Shown piece by piece: positions 7,375 to 15,567 of a stretch of 18,256 nt of DNA. The position numbers and the translations under genes are program-made. Each line of letters starts with the position of its first letter. Positions within the stretch are counted from its first letter, which is position 1. The notes beneath the pieces were generated by a model. It made no database searches. It was not told the origin of the DNA and worked only from the letters and a program-made list of their open reading frames with translations. The stretch comes from CBDUQP01 sp965369385 (GTDB lineage Bacteria; Planctomycetota; Phycisphaerae; SM23-33). The stretch covers positions 1 to 18,256 of the forward strand of contig CBDUQP010000067.1 of NCBI GenBank assembly GCA_965369385.1, in the 5' to 3' direction.

Positions 7375-7685
7375 GTAATAATCCTTTGCTTGATAGCCTC
7401 ATTGTATACCCGATTGATCGCAAAAGCATTTTTTAAGCCAAGTTGCGGTGGCAGGGAGGCAAGAAAAAACGCACCTCCAGGCTGGGGCTTCAAATATTTT
7501 GGATATTTTTGGCAGGAGGGCAAAAGGGAACCTACAATTGTAATGAAGAAAATGATCCGCAACCCGGCCGAAGATGGCAGAAAATATCGGGCGTGTGCCT
7601 GAACATAACGTGGGTCTTGCGGAGGAACGCCGAAGTCCGATTGGGGCCTCGGCGTTCTCTTTATTGGTTACATTGGTGTGGCGAC
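7375..7685. other. Intergenic region between phenylacetate-CoA ligase 1 and serine acetyltransferase
   Basis: This 311-base region separates two minus-strand genes. It contains the terminator described at 7625-7657. On the minus strand a -10-like TATACA at 7408-7403 lies 29 bases before the cysE start codon, without a recognisable -35. GGAGG (7455-7459) and CCTCC (7474-7478) can form a small hairpin. A 19-codon plus-strand frame at 7543-7602 has no close ribosome site and is probably chance. I see no T-box or SAM riboswitch core. Confidence 0.45.
7625..7657 (-). terminator. Terminator after phenylacetate-CoA ligase 1
   Basis: A perfect 9-bp inverted repeat (GAACGCCGA at 7625-7633, TCGGCGTTC at 7649-7657) begins 29 bases past the ligase stop in the minus direction. 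It is the likely end of the aryl-acid gene group. The flanking T-run is better on the plus side, so it may act in both directions or only weakly. Confidence 0.5.
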
Positions 7686-9014
7686 CTATTCGTGTGTCAA
7701 ATTCTCCCGGTGATCTATCACTCGCTTGGCCTTACCGGTAAATCGTTCCAGAGATTGGGATTTAACCAGCTTAACCTTTGCGTGAATCGTGGTTATCCGC
7801 TGAATTGCCCGGTCGATTTTGTCGTGCAGTTCCTGCATTTGGTCCATTCTGTCCGAGAAGTCCTGCGGGCGAATTTCCACGTGCACGGTGAGTTCATCCA
7901 GATTCCCCGGCCGGTCTACTTCGATAAGATAATGTGGTGCAGTGCCTTCGATCTGCAGGAGTGCTTCTTCGATTTGTGATGGGAAGACGTTGACGCCGCG
8001 GATTATGAGCATGTCGTCTGTCCTGCCGACTACACGACTCATCCTGGCGGTGGTTCTTCCGCATACGCATGGTTCGTAGGTCAGGGTCGCAATATCGCGG
8101 GTACGGTAGCGGATTATGCCCATCGCTTCTTTGGTGAGCGAGGTGAATACGAGTTCGCCTCTTTCGCCCGGAGCTACCGGCTGGAGCGTATCGGAGTCGA
8201 TACATTCGACGATGAAGTGGTCTTCCTGGATGTGCATGCCATTGCGTGCGGCGCATTCTCCGCTTACGCCAGGGCCAATAACTTCAGACAGTCCGTAATT
8301 GTTGAAGGCCTGGACTTGCAGGTCTTCTTCAATGCTCTTTCGCATGTCTTCGGTCCAGGGCTCGCCGCCCATGTGTGCATATTTCAGATTCAGGCTACCG
8401 GGGGCGATGCCATGGTCTTTGGCCACTTCCGCAATGTTGAGCGCGTAGCTTGGGGTACATACCAATGCATCGGCGCCTAGATCCTGAAGCAGCATAAGCT
8501 GGCGAGCCGTGTTGCCTGCTGCTGCGGGGATGACGGCTGCTCCCACACGTTCGACGCCATAATGCAGTCCGAACCCGCCGGTGAATAGACCGTATCCGAA
8601 AGCTATTTGCACGGTGTGTTCTGGAAGAAGCCCACCTGCGGTCAGGAATCTGGCACAGAGGTTGGACCATGTTACGAGGTCATTTGCCGTATAGGCTACG
8701 AAGGTAGGTTTTCCGGTGGTTCCCGATGAACCGTGGAACCTGGCGACCTGGCTGCGGTCGACAGCAAGGAAGCCAAGCGGATAGTTATCCCGCAGATCGG
8801 CTTTGGTGGTAAACGGGAGGCGTCGCAGGTCTTCGATGGATTTGATCGATCCAGGCTCTACGCCCGCCGAAGCCATCGCATTTTTGTAGAAAGGGACGTT
8901 CTGGGCACGCTGGAGTGCCTGGTTGAGTCTACTGACCTGGAGCGATTCCAGTGCGTTGCGGCTGAGAGATTCTGCTGAATCCCATACTCTGTTTTCAATA
9001 GTGAAGTCGGACAT
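7686..9014 (-). CDS. paaK: Phenylacetate-CoA ligase (first copy)
   Basis: PaaK-type ligases adenylate an arylacetate with ATP and transfer it to CoA, giving arylacetyl-CoA. The 442-residue product has the usual family length. Motifs in order are the P-loop-like HGSSGTTGKPTFVAY at about 94-108, GYGLFTGGFGLHYG at 140-153, the adenylate-binding NNYGLSEVIGPGV at 238-250, RYRTRD at 302-307, the CVCGR cysteine pair at 316-320 and the hinge IRGVNVFPSQIEE at 338-350. The C-terminal PaaK subdomain follows. The start at 9014 is chosen because AGGT lies before it; the upstream ATG at 9077 has no ribosome site and adds 21 atypical residues. It follows the ACT-domain gene after 120 bases. With a homologous ligase at 9678-11009 it frames that gene. 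The aryl substrate (phenyl, hydroxyphenyl or indolyl) cannot be read from sequence. Confidence 0.92.
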   Translation of the reverse strand: MSDFTIENRVWDSAESLSRNALESLQVSRLNQALQRAQNVPFYKNAMASAGVEPGSIKSIEDLRRLPFTTKADLRDNYPLGFLAVDRSQVARFHGSSGTTGKPTFVAYTANDLVTWSNLCARFLTAGGLLPEHTVQIAFGYGLFTGGFGLHYGVERVGAAVIPAAAGNTARQLMLLQDLGADALVCTPSYALNIAEVAKDHGIAPGSLNLKYAHMGGEPWTEDMRKSIEEDLQVQAFNNYGLSEVIGPGVSGECAARNGMHIQEDHFIVECIDSDTLQPVAPGERGELVFTSLTKEAMGIIRYRTRDIATLTYEPCVCGRTTARMSRVVGRTDDMLIIRGVNVFPSQIEEALLQIEGTAPHYLIEVDRPGNLDELTVHVEIRPQDFSDRMDQMQELHDKIDRAIQRITTIHAKVKLVKSQSLERFTGKAKRVIDHRENLTHE

Positions 9015-9134
9015 CTGCGGACCTGCTTGTTGTTTTACCGGGCCTGAATTAAAGGGTTTATATTTTCGTAAGTCCATGTCTGTCGCTGCCGGCAGGTTGT
9101 GCGGGCATTGTGGCCAGGACGGAGGACCGCGTTA

Positions 9135-9572
9135 CTATTTTGACAATTCGAATAGCCTTTTGGAGTCTATAAGATCTACGTCGCTCTTCTCTAGTTGGGC
9201 TATGGCGGTGTCGGGATCTTCGAACCGGAAGATGAGGACCGCTTTGCCGTCTTTGCGGAAGGTGAAGGCGTACATGTACTCGAGGTTGATCTCGGCCGAG
9301 TCTATGACTTCGAGCACTTCGGCGAGCCCGCCTGGTTTGTCTTCGACTTCGACGGCTACGACGGCAGTTATATTGACGACACAGTCGGCATGTTCAAGTT
9401 CGGATTTGGCTTTCTCCCAGTCCTCGACGATGAGTCGGAGAATACCGAACTGGTGCGTGTCAGCCAGAGAGAGCGTTAGGATGCTGATTCCGGCATCTGC
9501 AAGGACCCTGCAAGGTGCGCTGAGTTGGCCGGGTTTGTTTTCCAGAAACACAGATAGCTGGTTGAGTTTCAT
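9135..9572 (-). CDS. Tandem ACT-domain protein
   Basis: The 145-residue protein consists of two ACT domains and nothing else. The first, residues 1-70, begins with LSVFLENKPGQLS and contains ISILTLSLADTHQFGILRLIV. The second, about 71-145, begins with VVAVEVEDKPGGLAEVL. The NKPG/DKPG turns are the usual amino-acid-binding sites of this fold. Stand-alone double ACT proteins are often encoded beside phenylacetate-CoA ligases and indolepyruvate oxidoreductases. The likely role is sensing an aromatic or branched-chain amino acid and modulating a neighbouring enzyme; that is inference from context. AAAGG lies 8 bases before the ATG. The gene sits between the two ligase genes, with gaps of 105 and 120 bases, in one probable transcript. 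Confidence 0.9.
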   Translation of the reverse strand: MKLNQLSVFLENKPGQLSAPCRVLADAGISILTLSLADTHQFGILRLIVEDWEKAKSELEHADCVVNITAVVAVEVEDKPGGLAEVLEVIDSAEINLEYMYAFTFRKDGKAVLIFRFEDPDTAIAQLEKSDVDLIDSKRLFELSK

Positions 9573-9658
9573 TGCCTATACCTTTCAGAATACTGGTGAA
9601 TCCAATTGTCAAAGTGCCGGAAACTCTTAAACGTCAGTATCCGGAAGAACCAAGGAAA

Positions 9659-9673
9659 CCTCATTCGGTGAGG
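9659..9673 (-). terminator. Small hairpin after phenylacetate-CoA ligase 2
   Basis: CCTCA-TTCGG-TGAGG at 9659-9673 begins 4 bases beyond the stop codon of the second ligase in the minus direction and is followed there by TTTCC. The stem has only five pairs, so it may weaken rather than end transcription before the ACT-domain gene. Confidence 0.3.
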
Positions 9674-9677
9674 CAAG

Positions 9678-11009
9678 CTACAGTTCGCGATTGTCTATAA
9701 CGCGTTTGGCCTTGCCTTCGCTGCGTGCAATTGTATGCGGTTTTACGAGTGATACCCTTACGCGTGCGCTCAGGATGCTCTCGACGGCGTTTTCAAGCTT
9801 GGCCTGAAGTTCTTCGAGCGCCCTGATCTTATCGGAGAAGAACTCGGCAGTAACTTCTACCTGGACTTCCATCTGGTCCAGTCCATGTTCCCGGGTTAGT
9901 ACGATCTGGTAATGCGGAAGCGTGCCTTCCACGTTAAGCAGAGCGGTTTCGACCTGCGAGGGGAACACGTTGATTCCGCGGATAATGAACATGTCGTCAC
10001 TACGTCTGCCGATGCGTTCGATTTTGCGAACCGAGCGTCCGCATGGGCAAGGGGCGGTGATGATCCTGGTTATATCGCGTGTTCGATAGCGGATCATGGG
10101 CATTGCTTTCTTGCTGAGCGTGGTCAGCACGAGTTCGCCTTCTTCACCATCGGGCAGGGGTACACCCGTTTCCGGATTGATAATCTCCGGATAGAAGTGG
10201 TCTTCGAAGATATGCAATCCGGACTGGTCGGAGCATTCACTGCCGACGCCCGGCCCGATGATCTCTGAAAGTCCGTAGATATCGTATGCTTTCACGCCGC
10301 AGGTCTTCTCGATCCGCTCTCGCATAGCCTCGGTCCATGGCTCCGCTCCGAAGATGCCCGCCCGGATCGGCAAGGTGCGTATGTCGATGCCTTTTTCCTC
10401 CGCACGTTCCATCAGGTGCAGGAAGTAGCTCGGCGTGCAGCAGATGGCGGTAACGTTGAAGTCCTTTATGACCATTATCTGGCGTTCGGTGTTTCCGCCG
10501 GAGATGGGGATTACGGTCGCGCCGAGTGCCTCTGCGCCGTAGTGCGCTCCGAGCCCGCCGGTGAACAGGCCGTATCCGTATGCGTTTTGGATGACGTCGC
10601 CGCTGTGGCATTCGCAGGCGGCAAAAGTTCGGGTCATGACGTTGGCCCAGACGTCTACGTCTTCTTGCGTATAGGCAACTACAATCGGTTTACCTGTGGT
10701 TCCGCTGGAGGCATGCAGGCGCACGACCTTATCCATGGGAACGGTGAACATCCCGAAAGGGTAGGTGTCGCGCAGGTCGGTCTTGATGGTGAAAGGCAGC
10801 TTCGCGATGTCGGCAAGATCGGTGATGTCGGAGGGGGTGATATTGCGGTCTTCCATGCGGGAGCGAGTGAGCGGCTGATGATCCCACGCGAGTTGCACCA
10901 TCTCCTTGAGACGGGTCAACTGGAGTTCCTGTAATTGATCTGTCGGCAAATAGTCCGGTGCGCTCACCGGATTGAACGGGCATCGGGCTTTGTTGCTTTT
11001 GGCTGCCAC
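9678..11009 (-). CDS. paaK: Phenylacetate-CoA ligase (second copy)
   Basis: This is a second PaaK-type ATP- and CoA-dependent arylacetate ligase, 443 residues long. Motifs include HASSGTTGKPIVVAY at about 99-113, NAYGYGLFTGGLGAHYG at 142-158, the adenylate-site DIYGLSEIIGPGV at 243-255, RYRTRD at 307-312, the CPCGR pair at 321-325 and the hinge IRGINVFPSQVE at 343-354. The start is a GTG at 11009, preceded by an excellent AAGGAGAG; the frame stays open upstream to 11108 but without any ribosome site there, and the GTG gives the normal family length. It follows iorB after 222 bases. Adjacency to iorAB and the ACT gene is the typical arrangement for arylpyruvate/arylacetate metabolism. It is clearly diverged from the first copy, most at the N-terminus, so different aryl preferences are plausible. 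Confidence 0.93.
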   Translation of the reverse strand: MAAKSNKARCPFNPVSAPDYLPTDQLQELQLTRLKEMVQLAWDHQPLTRSRMEDRNITPSDITDLADIAKLPFTIKTDLRDTYPFGMFTVPMDKVVRLHASSGTTGKPIVVAYTQEDVDVWANVMTRTFAACECHSGDVIQNAYGYGLFTGGLGAHYGAEALGATVIPISGGNTERQIMVIKDFNVTAICCTPSYFLHLMERAEEKGIDIRTLPIRAGIFGAEPWTEAMRERIEKTCGVKAYDIYGLSEIIGPGVGSECSDQSGLHIFEDHFYPEIINPETGVPLPDGEEGELVLTTLSKKAMPMIRYRTRDITRIITAPCPCGRSVRKIERIGRRSDDMFIIRGINVFPSQVETALLNVEGTLPHYQIVLTREHGLDQMEVQVEVTAEFFSDKIRALEELQAKLENAVESILSARVRVSLVKPHTIARSEGKAKRVIDNREL

Positions 11010-11079
11010 GCTACGCTCTCCTTGCCAGAGGCATTTTTTGACGGGTCTGACTAACGTTCTTGTTCTTCGTATAGTTTTG

Positions 11080-11101
11080 CCTGCTCGCTGCGGCGGGCAG
11101 G
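11080..11101. other. Hairpin in the gap between iorB and phenylacetate-CoA ligase 2
   Basis: CCTGCTCGC at 11080-11088 and GCGGGCAGG at 11093-11101 form a nine-pair stem with a four-base loop and one T-G pair. It lies in the 222-base gap and may be an iorB terminator or a processing site in the operon transcript. No clear promoter for the ligase is visible in the gap. Confidence 0.35.
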
Positions 11102-11231
11102 TTACCATCTATCGCTCCATGCAAGACGGAGCACTACTGAACTGTACTATCTTTCCTGCAGCATGATCAGATGTGCAAACTTCTGTTTTTCCGCGCGTCA
11201 CGGTGTCACAGTACGCCAGATGCGTCTTGAA

Positions 11232-11723
11232 TCAGTTGGCGACTTTTCCCGCATCGCGTCCCAACGCGAAAGCATCTTCATTGACCTGGCGAAGTTTTTC
11301 GGGCAGATACTGTCTGATGGCCTCGATCCAGTTCGCCTGGTCTATCTCAGATAAATATACGCTCAAAACACCTAGCAGTGCAACGTTTAAGCTACGTTTG
11401 TTGGGGAGTTTATCGATATCGAGCGCATCGGGTTTTATCAGTGTTCCGTCATTGGCGAGACAGTTCTTGTTGGGCTCGAATTGTGTTTCGTCCAGCAGGA
11501 TCAGGTAATCGGCAGTTCCCTCGGGCACCATTGGGCTTTTCACGCTGACGCCGAACCGCACATCAGACGATACCGATCCGCCTCGTTGGCTCATTCCGTG
11601 GACTTCGGCTTTCTTGACATCTGTTCCGCTGTTGAACGCGGCCTGTGCGAGGATATCGGACGCCCTGAGGACTCCCTGTCCGCCCAGACCAGCTACCACA
11701 ACATTTGTTACCTTCGAGGACAT
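11232..11723 (-). CDS. iorB: Indolepyruvate oxidoreductase, beta subunit
   Basis: IorB is the small (gamma-domain) subunit of the oxidoreductase that oxidatively decarboxylates arylpyruvates to arylacetyl-CoA. The 163-residue product carries the family signature VVAGLGGQGVLRASDILAQAA at about residues 7-27 and the AEVHGMSQRGGSVSSDVRFG segment, followed by the ADYLILLDE strand. It is shorter than the 190-200 residues common for IorB. The start at 11723 overlaps the iorA stop codon by one base (TAATG) and has GGAG upstream, a textbook case of translational coupling that fits a 1:1 complex. No second start is needed. Function is secure at family level; which arylpyruvate is preferred is unknown. 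Confidence 0.93.
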   Translation of the reverse strand: MSSKVTNVVVAGLGGQGVLRASDILAQAAFNSGTDVKKAEVHGMSQRGGSVSSDVRFGVSVKSPMVPEGTADYLILLDETQFEPNKNCLANDGTLIKPDALDIDKLPNKRSLNVALLGVLSVYLSEIDQANWIEAIRQYLPEKLRQVNEDAFALGRDAGKVAN

Positions 11724-13333
11724 TATTTGCAGTCTCCCTGTTGGGCTTCTTTTTCGTACTGTTTGATTTTTCCTACTGCCAGCAGACACGGGTGGCGGGC
11801 GATTATCACCGAGACATTCGTATTGTCGAGCTTTTCAGCGAGCAGATCCTTGAAACCCGCGGCCATTTTCGCGGGGTCAACGAGTGTGACGTCGTCTATG
11901 CCTAGCGAACGGCAGAGTTCTTCGAAGTTGATCTGGTGTGCCGGGCTGTGGTCAAGCAACCTTCCCGTGCCGGGGTGCTCCTGCAAGCCAGTCATTGCGG
12001 TGGTGTTGTTGTCCAGGATCAGCACGACATGCCCGGTGGGCGGGCGGTTGTAGACCATGTCTATCAGGCCAGTGACGCCGCTGTGCATGAATGTGCTGTC
12101 GCCGATCACGCTGACTACACGTCTGGCCTGGTCGTCGGGCAGGACGTGTCTCATGCCCAGCCCCACGCCGATACTGGCGCCCATGCACACGCATGTGTCC
12201 ATGGCTTCGAAGGGCGGCAGGACGCCAAGCGTGTAGCACCCGATATCGCCCGTTACCGTGCATTGGAGGTCTCTGAGGGCCTCGAATGCGATGCGGTGTG
12301 GGCAACCAACGCAGAGTTGGGGCGGTTTGCCACGCGGCGGGACAGGTTCTTCGCTCAGATCGCCGCTGATAATCCGCTTCACGCGGGTCACGTTCAGTTC
12401 GCCAAAACGGTACATCTGATCCTTGCCCTCAACCTTGATTCCGACAGCAAGGAGTTCTTCTGTGAGGCACGGGTCGCCTTCTTCGATAACCACGCAGCGG
12501 TCTACGCTTTCGGCGAAGCTGCGGAGCTTTTTGAGGGGAAGGGGATAGGTAAGGCTGATTTTGCATAGGGCGGCATCGGGCGCGGCTTCTGCTGCATGTT
12601 CGCAGGAGATTCCGGAAGCGATGATGCCAAGTTTGCCGCCATCGTTGCCTTGGGTGATGGTGTTCAGGGGAGAAGTCTCGTTGAACTCGGCGATGTCGGC
12701 CAGCTTGGCTCGCAGTTTCTTGTGGGCGATGCGTGCGTATGCGGGGATCATCACTCGTGTTGGGATGTCCCGCTCGAAGCTGGGTTCCGCGTCAGGCTGG
12801 GGCAGCTCGCGGGTGTTGACTACGGTTTTGGAGTGGCAAATGCGTGTGGTGACTCGGAGTATGACGATGGTCTGGAACTTCTCTGAGATGGCGATTGCTT
12901 CTGCTAGGAAGTCATACGCTTCCTGGCTGTCGGCGGGTTCCAGGCATGGAATACCGGCGGCTCTGGCGTACCGGCGGGTGTCTTGCTCGTTCTGGCTGGA
13001 TGCCATTCCAGGGTCGTCGGCTGCCAGCAGCACCAATGCCCCAGAGACGCCGGTATAGGCGGCGGTGAACAGGGGGTCAGCGGCGACGTTTACGCCAACG
13101 TGCTTCATGGTCACCAGAGATCGTCCGCCGGCGAAGGCAGCGCCTATGCCGACTTCGAGTGCGACCTTTTCATTAGGTGCCCATTGGGCCTTTCCGCCGA
13201 ATCCCGCAAACTCTTCGAGTACTTCGGTTGATGGCGTACCGGGATATCCCACGCCGAGGTGGACTCCCGCGTGTTTGGCAGCCAGTGCTATGGCTTGGTT
13301 ACCACTGAGCAACAGACGTTGCGGCGAACTCAT
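11723..13333 (-). CDS. iorA: Indolepyruvate oxidoreductase, alpha subunit lacking the ferredoxin domain
   Basis: IorA is the thiamine-diphosphate catalytic subunit that converts arylpyruvate and CoA to arylacetyl-CoA, CO2 and reduced carrier. The 536-residue protein shows the pyrimidine-binding domain with GYPGTPSTEVLE (29-40) and the MKHVGVNVAADP loop (76-87), the middle domain, CVGCPHR (341-347), TGDIGCYTLG (361-370) and the TPP site GDSTF...DNNTTAMTG (411-449). It ends soon after RHPCLLA (513-519). Usual IorA proteins are about 600 residues, and continue there into a two-[4Fe-4S] ferredoxin domain; this one stops at 536 and iorB begins on its stop codon. The start at 13333 has GGAG and AGGA upstream; an ATG at 13351 overlapping the thioesterase stop (ATGA) is a possible alternative. 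It is cotranscribed with the thioesterase and iorB. Confidence 0.93.
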   Translation of the reverse strand: MSSPQRLLLSGNQAIALAAKHAGVHLGVGYPGTPSTEVLEEFAGFGGKAQWAPNEKVALEVGIGAAFAGGRSLVTMKHVGVNVAADPLFTAAYTGVSGALVLLAADDPGMASSQNEQDTRRYARAAGIPCLEPADSQEAYDFLAEAIAISEKFQTIVILRVTTRICHSKTVVNTRELPQPDAEPSFERDIPTRVMIPAYARIAHKKLRAKLADIAEFNETSPLNTITQGNDGGKLGIIASGISCEHAAEAAPDAALCKISLTYPLPLKKLRSFAESVDRCVVIEEGDPCLTEELLAVGIKVEGKDQMYRFGELNVTRVKRIISGDLSEEPVPPRGKPPQLCVGCPHRIAFEALRDLQCTVTGDIGCYTLGVLPPFEAMDTCVCMGASIGVGLGMRHVLPDDQARRVVSVIGDSTFMHSGVTGLIDMVYNRPPTGHVVLILDNNTTAMTGLQEHPGTGRLLDHSPAHQINFEELCRSLGIDDVTLVDPAKMAAGFKDLLAEKLDNTNVSVIIARHPCLLAVGKIKQYEKEAQQGDCK

Positions 13334-13347
13334 TTCCTGCTCCAAAA

Positions 13348-13749
13348 TCATTCAAACATTTCGGTGAACCAGGGCTCGGGTCGAATGGGTTTACCTGCCT
13401 GGTTGGTTATTGCGTGTACGGTATATCCGCACGCGATCACGGAGTTTGACTCGGTATTTGTGATGGTGATATCGAATCTGGCTCGGGCTTTTCCGGTCAT
13501 CTGTGCAGTGGTCAGCAGTTCCAGTTGGTCATCGTATCTTGCTCGTCCCTTGTATTCGACATGGGATTCGACGAGGGGCAGGAACGCGCCGCGGTCTTCG
13601 CATTCGGTGTAGGGGTGGCCTGCATCTCTGAGCCACTCGGTGCGGGCGACTTCGAACCACTCCAGAGCCCTGGAATTGTAAAACGTTCCGAGTTGATCGG
13701 TCTCGCTGTAGCGAACGCGAATTGTTGTACTGCTTTGTTTGTCAGTCAT
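13348..13749 (-). CDS. Acyl-CoA thioesterase, YbgC/4HBT hot-dog family
   Basis: The 133-residue protein is a single hot-dog domain that would hydrolyse an acyl- or aryl-CoA to free acid and CoA. The family active-site segment is at residues 11-40: RVRYSETDQLGTFYN with Asp18, then the helix RALEWFEVARTEWL. VESHVEYKGRARYDDQLEL follows as the core strands. The ATG at 13749 is chosen over 13842 because it begins just before the first core strand, gives the normal family length and has GGA at suitable spacing. Its stop overlaps an ATG for iorA, and a strong promoter lies upstream, so it is the first gene of the iorAB unit. Likely substrate is arylacetyl-CoA or a related ester formed by the neighbours, an inference from position only. 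Confidence 0.9.
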   Translation of the reverse strand: MTDKQSSTTIRVRYSETDQLGTFYNSRALEWFEVARTEWLRDAGHPYTECEDRGAFLPLVESHVEYKGRARYDDQLELLTTAQMTGKARARFDITITNTESNSVIACGYTVHAITNQAGKPIRPEPWFTEMFE

Positions 13750-13813
13750 TTGCGATTTCCGCTCCAGGCAAGAAACAGGCTCGCGCGTTTGGGCGGGGGC
13801 CTGCAAGAGAAGT

Positions 13814-13842
13814 ATTTTAGCGGAAGTGGCTTGGAGTATCAA
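13814..13842 (-). promoter_or_regulatory. Near-consensus promoter for the thioesterase-iorAB unit
   Basis: On the minus strand TTGATA (13842-13837), exactly 17 bases, then TAAAAT (13819-13814) match the sigma-70 consensus at 5 of 6 positions each. Transcription would start near 13807, giving a leader of nearly 60 bases before the thioesterase ATG. It lies directly beyond the porin terminator, so this unit starts independently of the transport genes. Confidence 0.7.
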
Positions 13843-13844
13843 GA

Positions 13845-13876
13845 CAGCGGGCCGTCGGAAAACCGACGGCCCGCTG
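13845..13876 (-). terminator. Terminator after the porin gene
   Basis: A perfect 14-bp GC-rich inverted repeat (13845-13858 with 13863-13876) closes on an AAAA loop, TTTT in the minus-strand RNA. It begins 36 bases past the porin stop codon. No T-run follows on the minus side, but the stem is strong enough to separate the porin transcript from the thioesterase promoter. Confidence 0.7.
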
Positions 13877-13912
13877 GATGCATATTTTAGCTATACGACT
13901 ATCGACCGGTGT

Positions 13913-15385
13913 TTACCAAGTCAGCATTGCTTCGAGCATGCCGAATACGGCGGTGTCGTTGGCAACCTTGTTGTAGTAGTCAGCGGGGATGAATACTTCA
14001 CCCACTGCTGCGAAGGACAGGTGCTCATTGTACTTGTACTTCGCTGTTGCTGCGAGCTGATGCCCACGGACGTTGCCACTCTTGGAGAAGGCGCCAACAC
14101 CAGCGGGGTCGGAATTCTGGCCTGCGAAGAGGATCGTGTAGTGTGTGACTACAGATACCTTGGAGCAGGGCTCGAAGCTGTAACCGGCGGTGATGCGGTG
14201 AATGTTGCTCGACTGAGCAGGTCCGCGTCCGTCGATGCCGTCGGCACCACCCTGGAAGATGTTCGACCATGCGGGGTACTGTCCCCAGAGAATGTCGAAG
14301 CCTTCATCCTGGCCGGTCTTATCGCGATCACCGCTGCGCCATTCGTACTGGGCGAACAGTTTGCCTTTCCAGTCGTTCTGGCAGTCATAGGTCAGGGAAC
14401 TGTTGAAGCCGGCAGCACTGATGTCTGCACCGCTGCGTTTGCCGAACTGATATGCCAGTTCACCGTAGAACGTGAGTCGATCGGTGAGCTTCGTATCAAC
14501 GGCAGCACCGAATGTGTAGATATCGTTGTTGTCGGTGTCGGGAACGCTCCACCTCTCGCTGGCCAGAACGTCATCATGCTTGTAGATGAAGTATCCGTCG
14601 ATCATTGTGTCTTTGATGCTCTTGTTTCGCACATAGAGGATGACGCCCTGACTGTTCTTGCCGAGGGAATTATTGGTCTCCAGGTCGTTGATCGGCTTTA
14701 GGTACTGGGCGCTCTGATCTCTGTTACGGATGTAGATCAAGTCAAGAGTGGTGTTGCAATCTTTGAGGTCCCATATGGTGCGGATGGCATCAAAATAGAT
14801 GGTCCTGCTGCCATCGCCGGGTGTGCCTTCGAAGACCAACCACTTGTGGCCGAGCGCGATGTCCTGGCGACCGGCAATGATCGTGAGGGGCAGACCGAAG
14901 GCCTTTTTCCAGGTTATATTCAGGCGGTCGATAAGGACTTCATCGCGAATCCAGTCGTTACCATCGGGGCGATGGTAGTAGCGGGGCTCAAATACCATGC
15001 GGAAGTTGACCTGGAGATCCTTGGCGTGTTCTTCTAATACGCCAAGAGCCTGCAGCGGGCGAATGTTAACCAGCACACGCGTGCGGAAACGATACCATGT
15101 GCGATCATCAGTCGTGCTGCCGTTGTTCAGATCCAGATTGTTGTTGTCGTACATCATTCGAATACGCTGATCTGCGCCGAGGTCCAGCCAGGGAACGGCT
15201 TCCTTGATCTTGGTCTTCGTGTCGCAAATGCCGCAGTGTTCACGATTTGGCGCCGCATCGTTTGCGGCGGCTTTGACCGGTGCTTTGGGTGCTGCTTTTG
15301 CGGCAGCAGCGGTTGCGATGATGGGGAATGCCATCACGGCGGCCGTGATAACGCTCAGCGTCATCCACTTCCATGTTGTTTTCAT
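13913..15385 (-). CDS. Outer-membrane porin, alginate-export (AlgE-like) family
   Basis: This 490-residue protein is a predicted beta-barrel of the outer membrane. A signal peptide occupies residues 1-28 and an Ala/Lys/Pro linker about 29-47. A CGIC pair sits at 51-54, then the barrel begins. The alginate-export-type core is recognisable in DRTWYRFRTRVLVNIRP (94-110), the RDEVLIDRLNITWKK segment, LPLTIIAGRQDIALGHKW and GSRTIYFDAIRTIWD. Alternating aromatic strands continue to the last residue, Trp, as expected for barrel assembly. The ATG at 15385 has AAGGAGC six bases upstream; the frame upstream lacks a signal peptide start. It follows the symporter gene by 182 bases on the same strand. Members pass anionic polysaccharides or small organic acids, so the substrate is open. 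Confidence 0.87.
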   Translation of the reverse strand: MKTTWKWMTLSVITAAVMAFPIIATAAAAKAAPKAPVKAAANDAAPNREHCGICDTKTKIKEAVPWLDLGADQRIRMMYDNNNLDLNNGSTTDDRTWYRFRTRVLVNIRPLQALGVLEEHAKDLQVNFRMVFEPRYYHRPDGNDWIRDEVLIDRLNITWKKAFGLPLTIIAGRQDIALGHKWLVFEGTPGDGSRTIYFDAIRTIWDLKDCNTTLDLIYIRNRDQSAQYLKPINDLETNNSLGKNSQGVILYVRNKSIKDTMIDGYFIYKHDDVLASERWSVPDTDNNDIYTFGAAVDTKLTDRLTFYGELAYQFGKRSGADISAAGFNSSLTYDCQNDWKGKLFAQYEWRSGDRDKTGQDEGFDILWGQYPAWSNIFQGGADGIDGRGPAQSSNIHRITAGYSFEPCSKVSVVTHYTILFAGQNSDPAGVGAFSKSGNVRGHQLAATAKYKYNEHLSFAAVGEVFIPADYYNKVANDTAVFGMLEAMLTW

Positions 15386-15567
15386 CGAGTAGCTCCTTAG
15401 GCTAATGCAAAACAAGCGTCTTGCTGAAGATACGGGATATCGTCGCCCTAGTGGGGCAGCGGACAACCCTGGGTCTATACAGTTCTTATTGTTCCTATTC
15501 TCGGTCGAATACGTTAAAAGCTTTAGGTGAACTACGCACGATTTTATAATCGGAATAGTCCTATATA

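Noticed and set aside
7375..7685. Riboswitch or T-box leader before cysE
   Set aside because: No T-box sequence, specifier loop or SAM-riboswitch core could be recognised, only small unrelated hairpins.
13739..14701. Plus-strand frame of 320 codons opposite the porin
   Set aside because: It is antisense to a clear beta-barrel gene and spans a terminator and a promoter.
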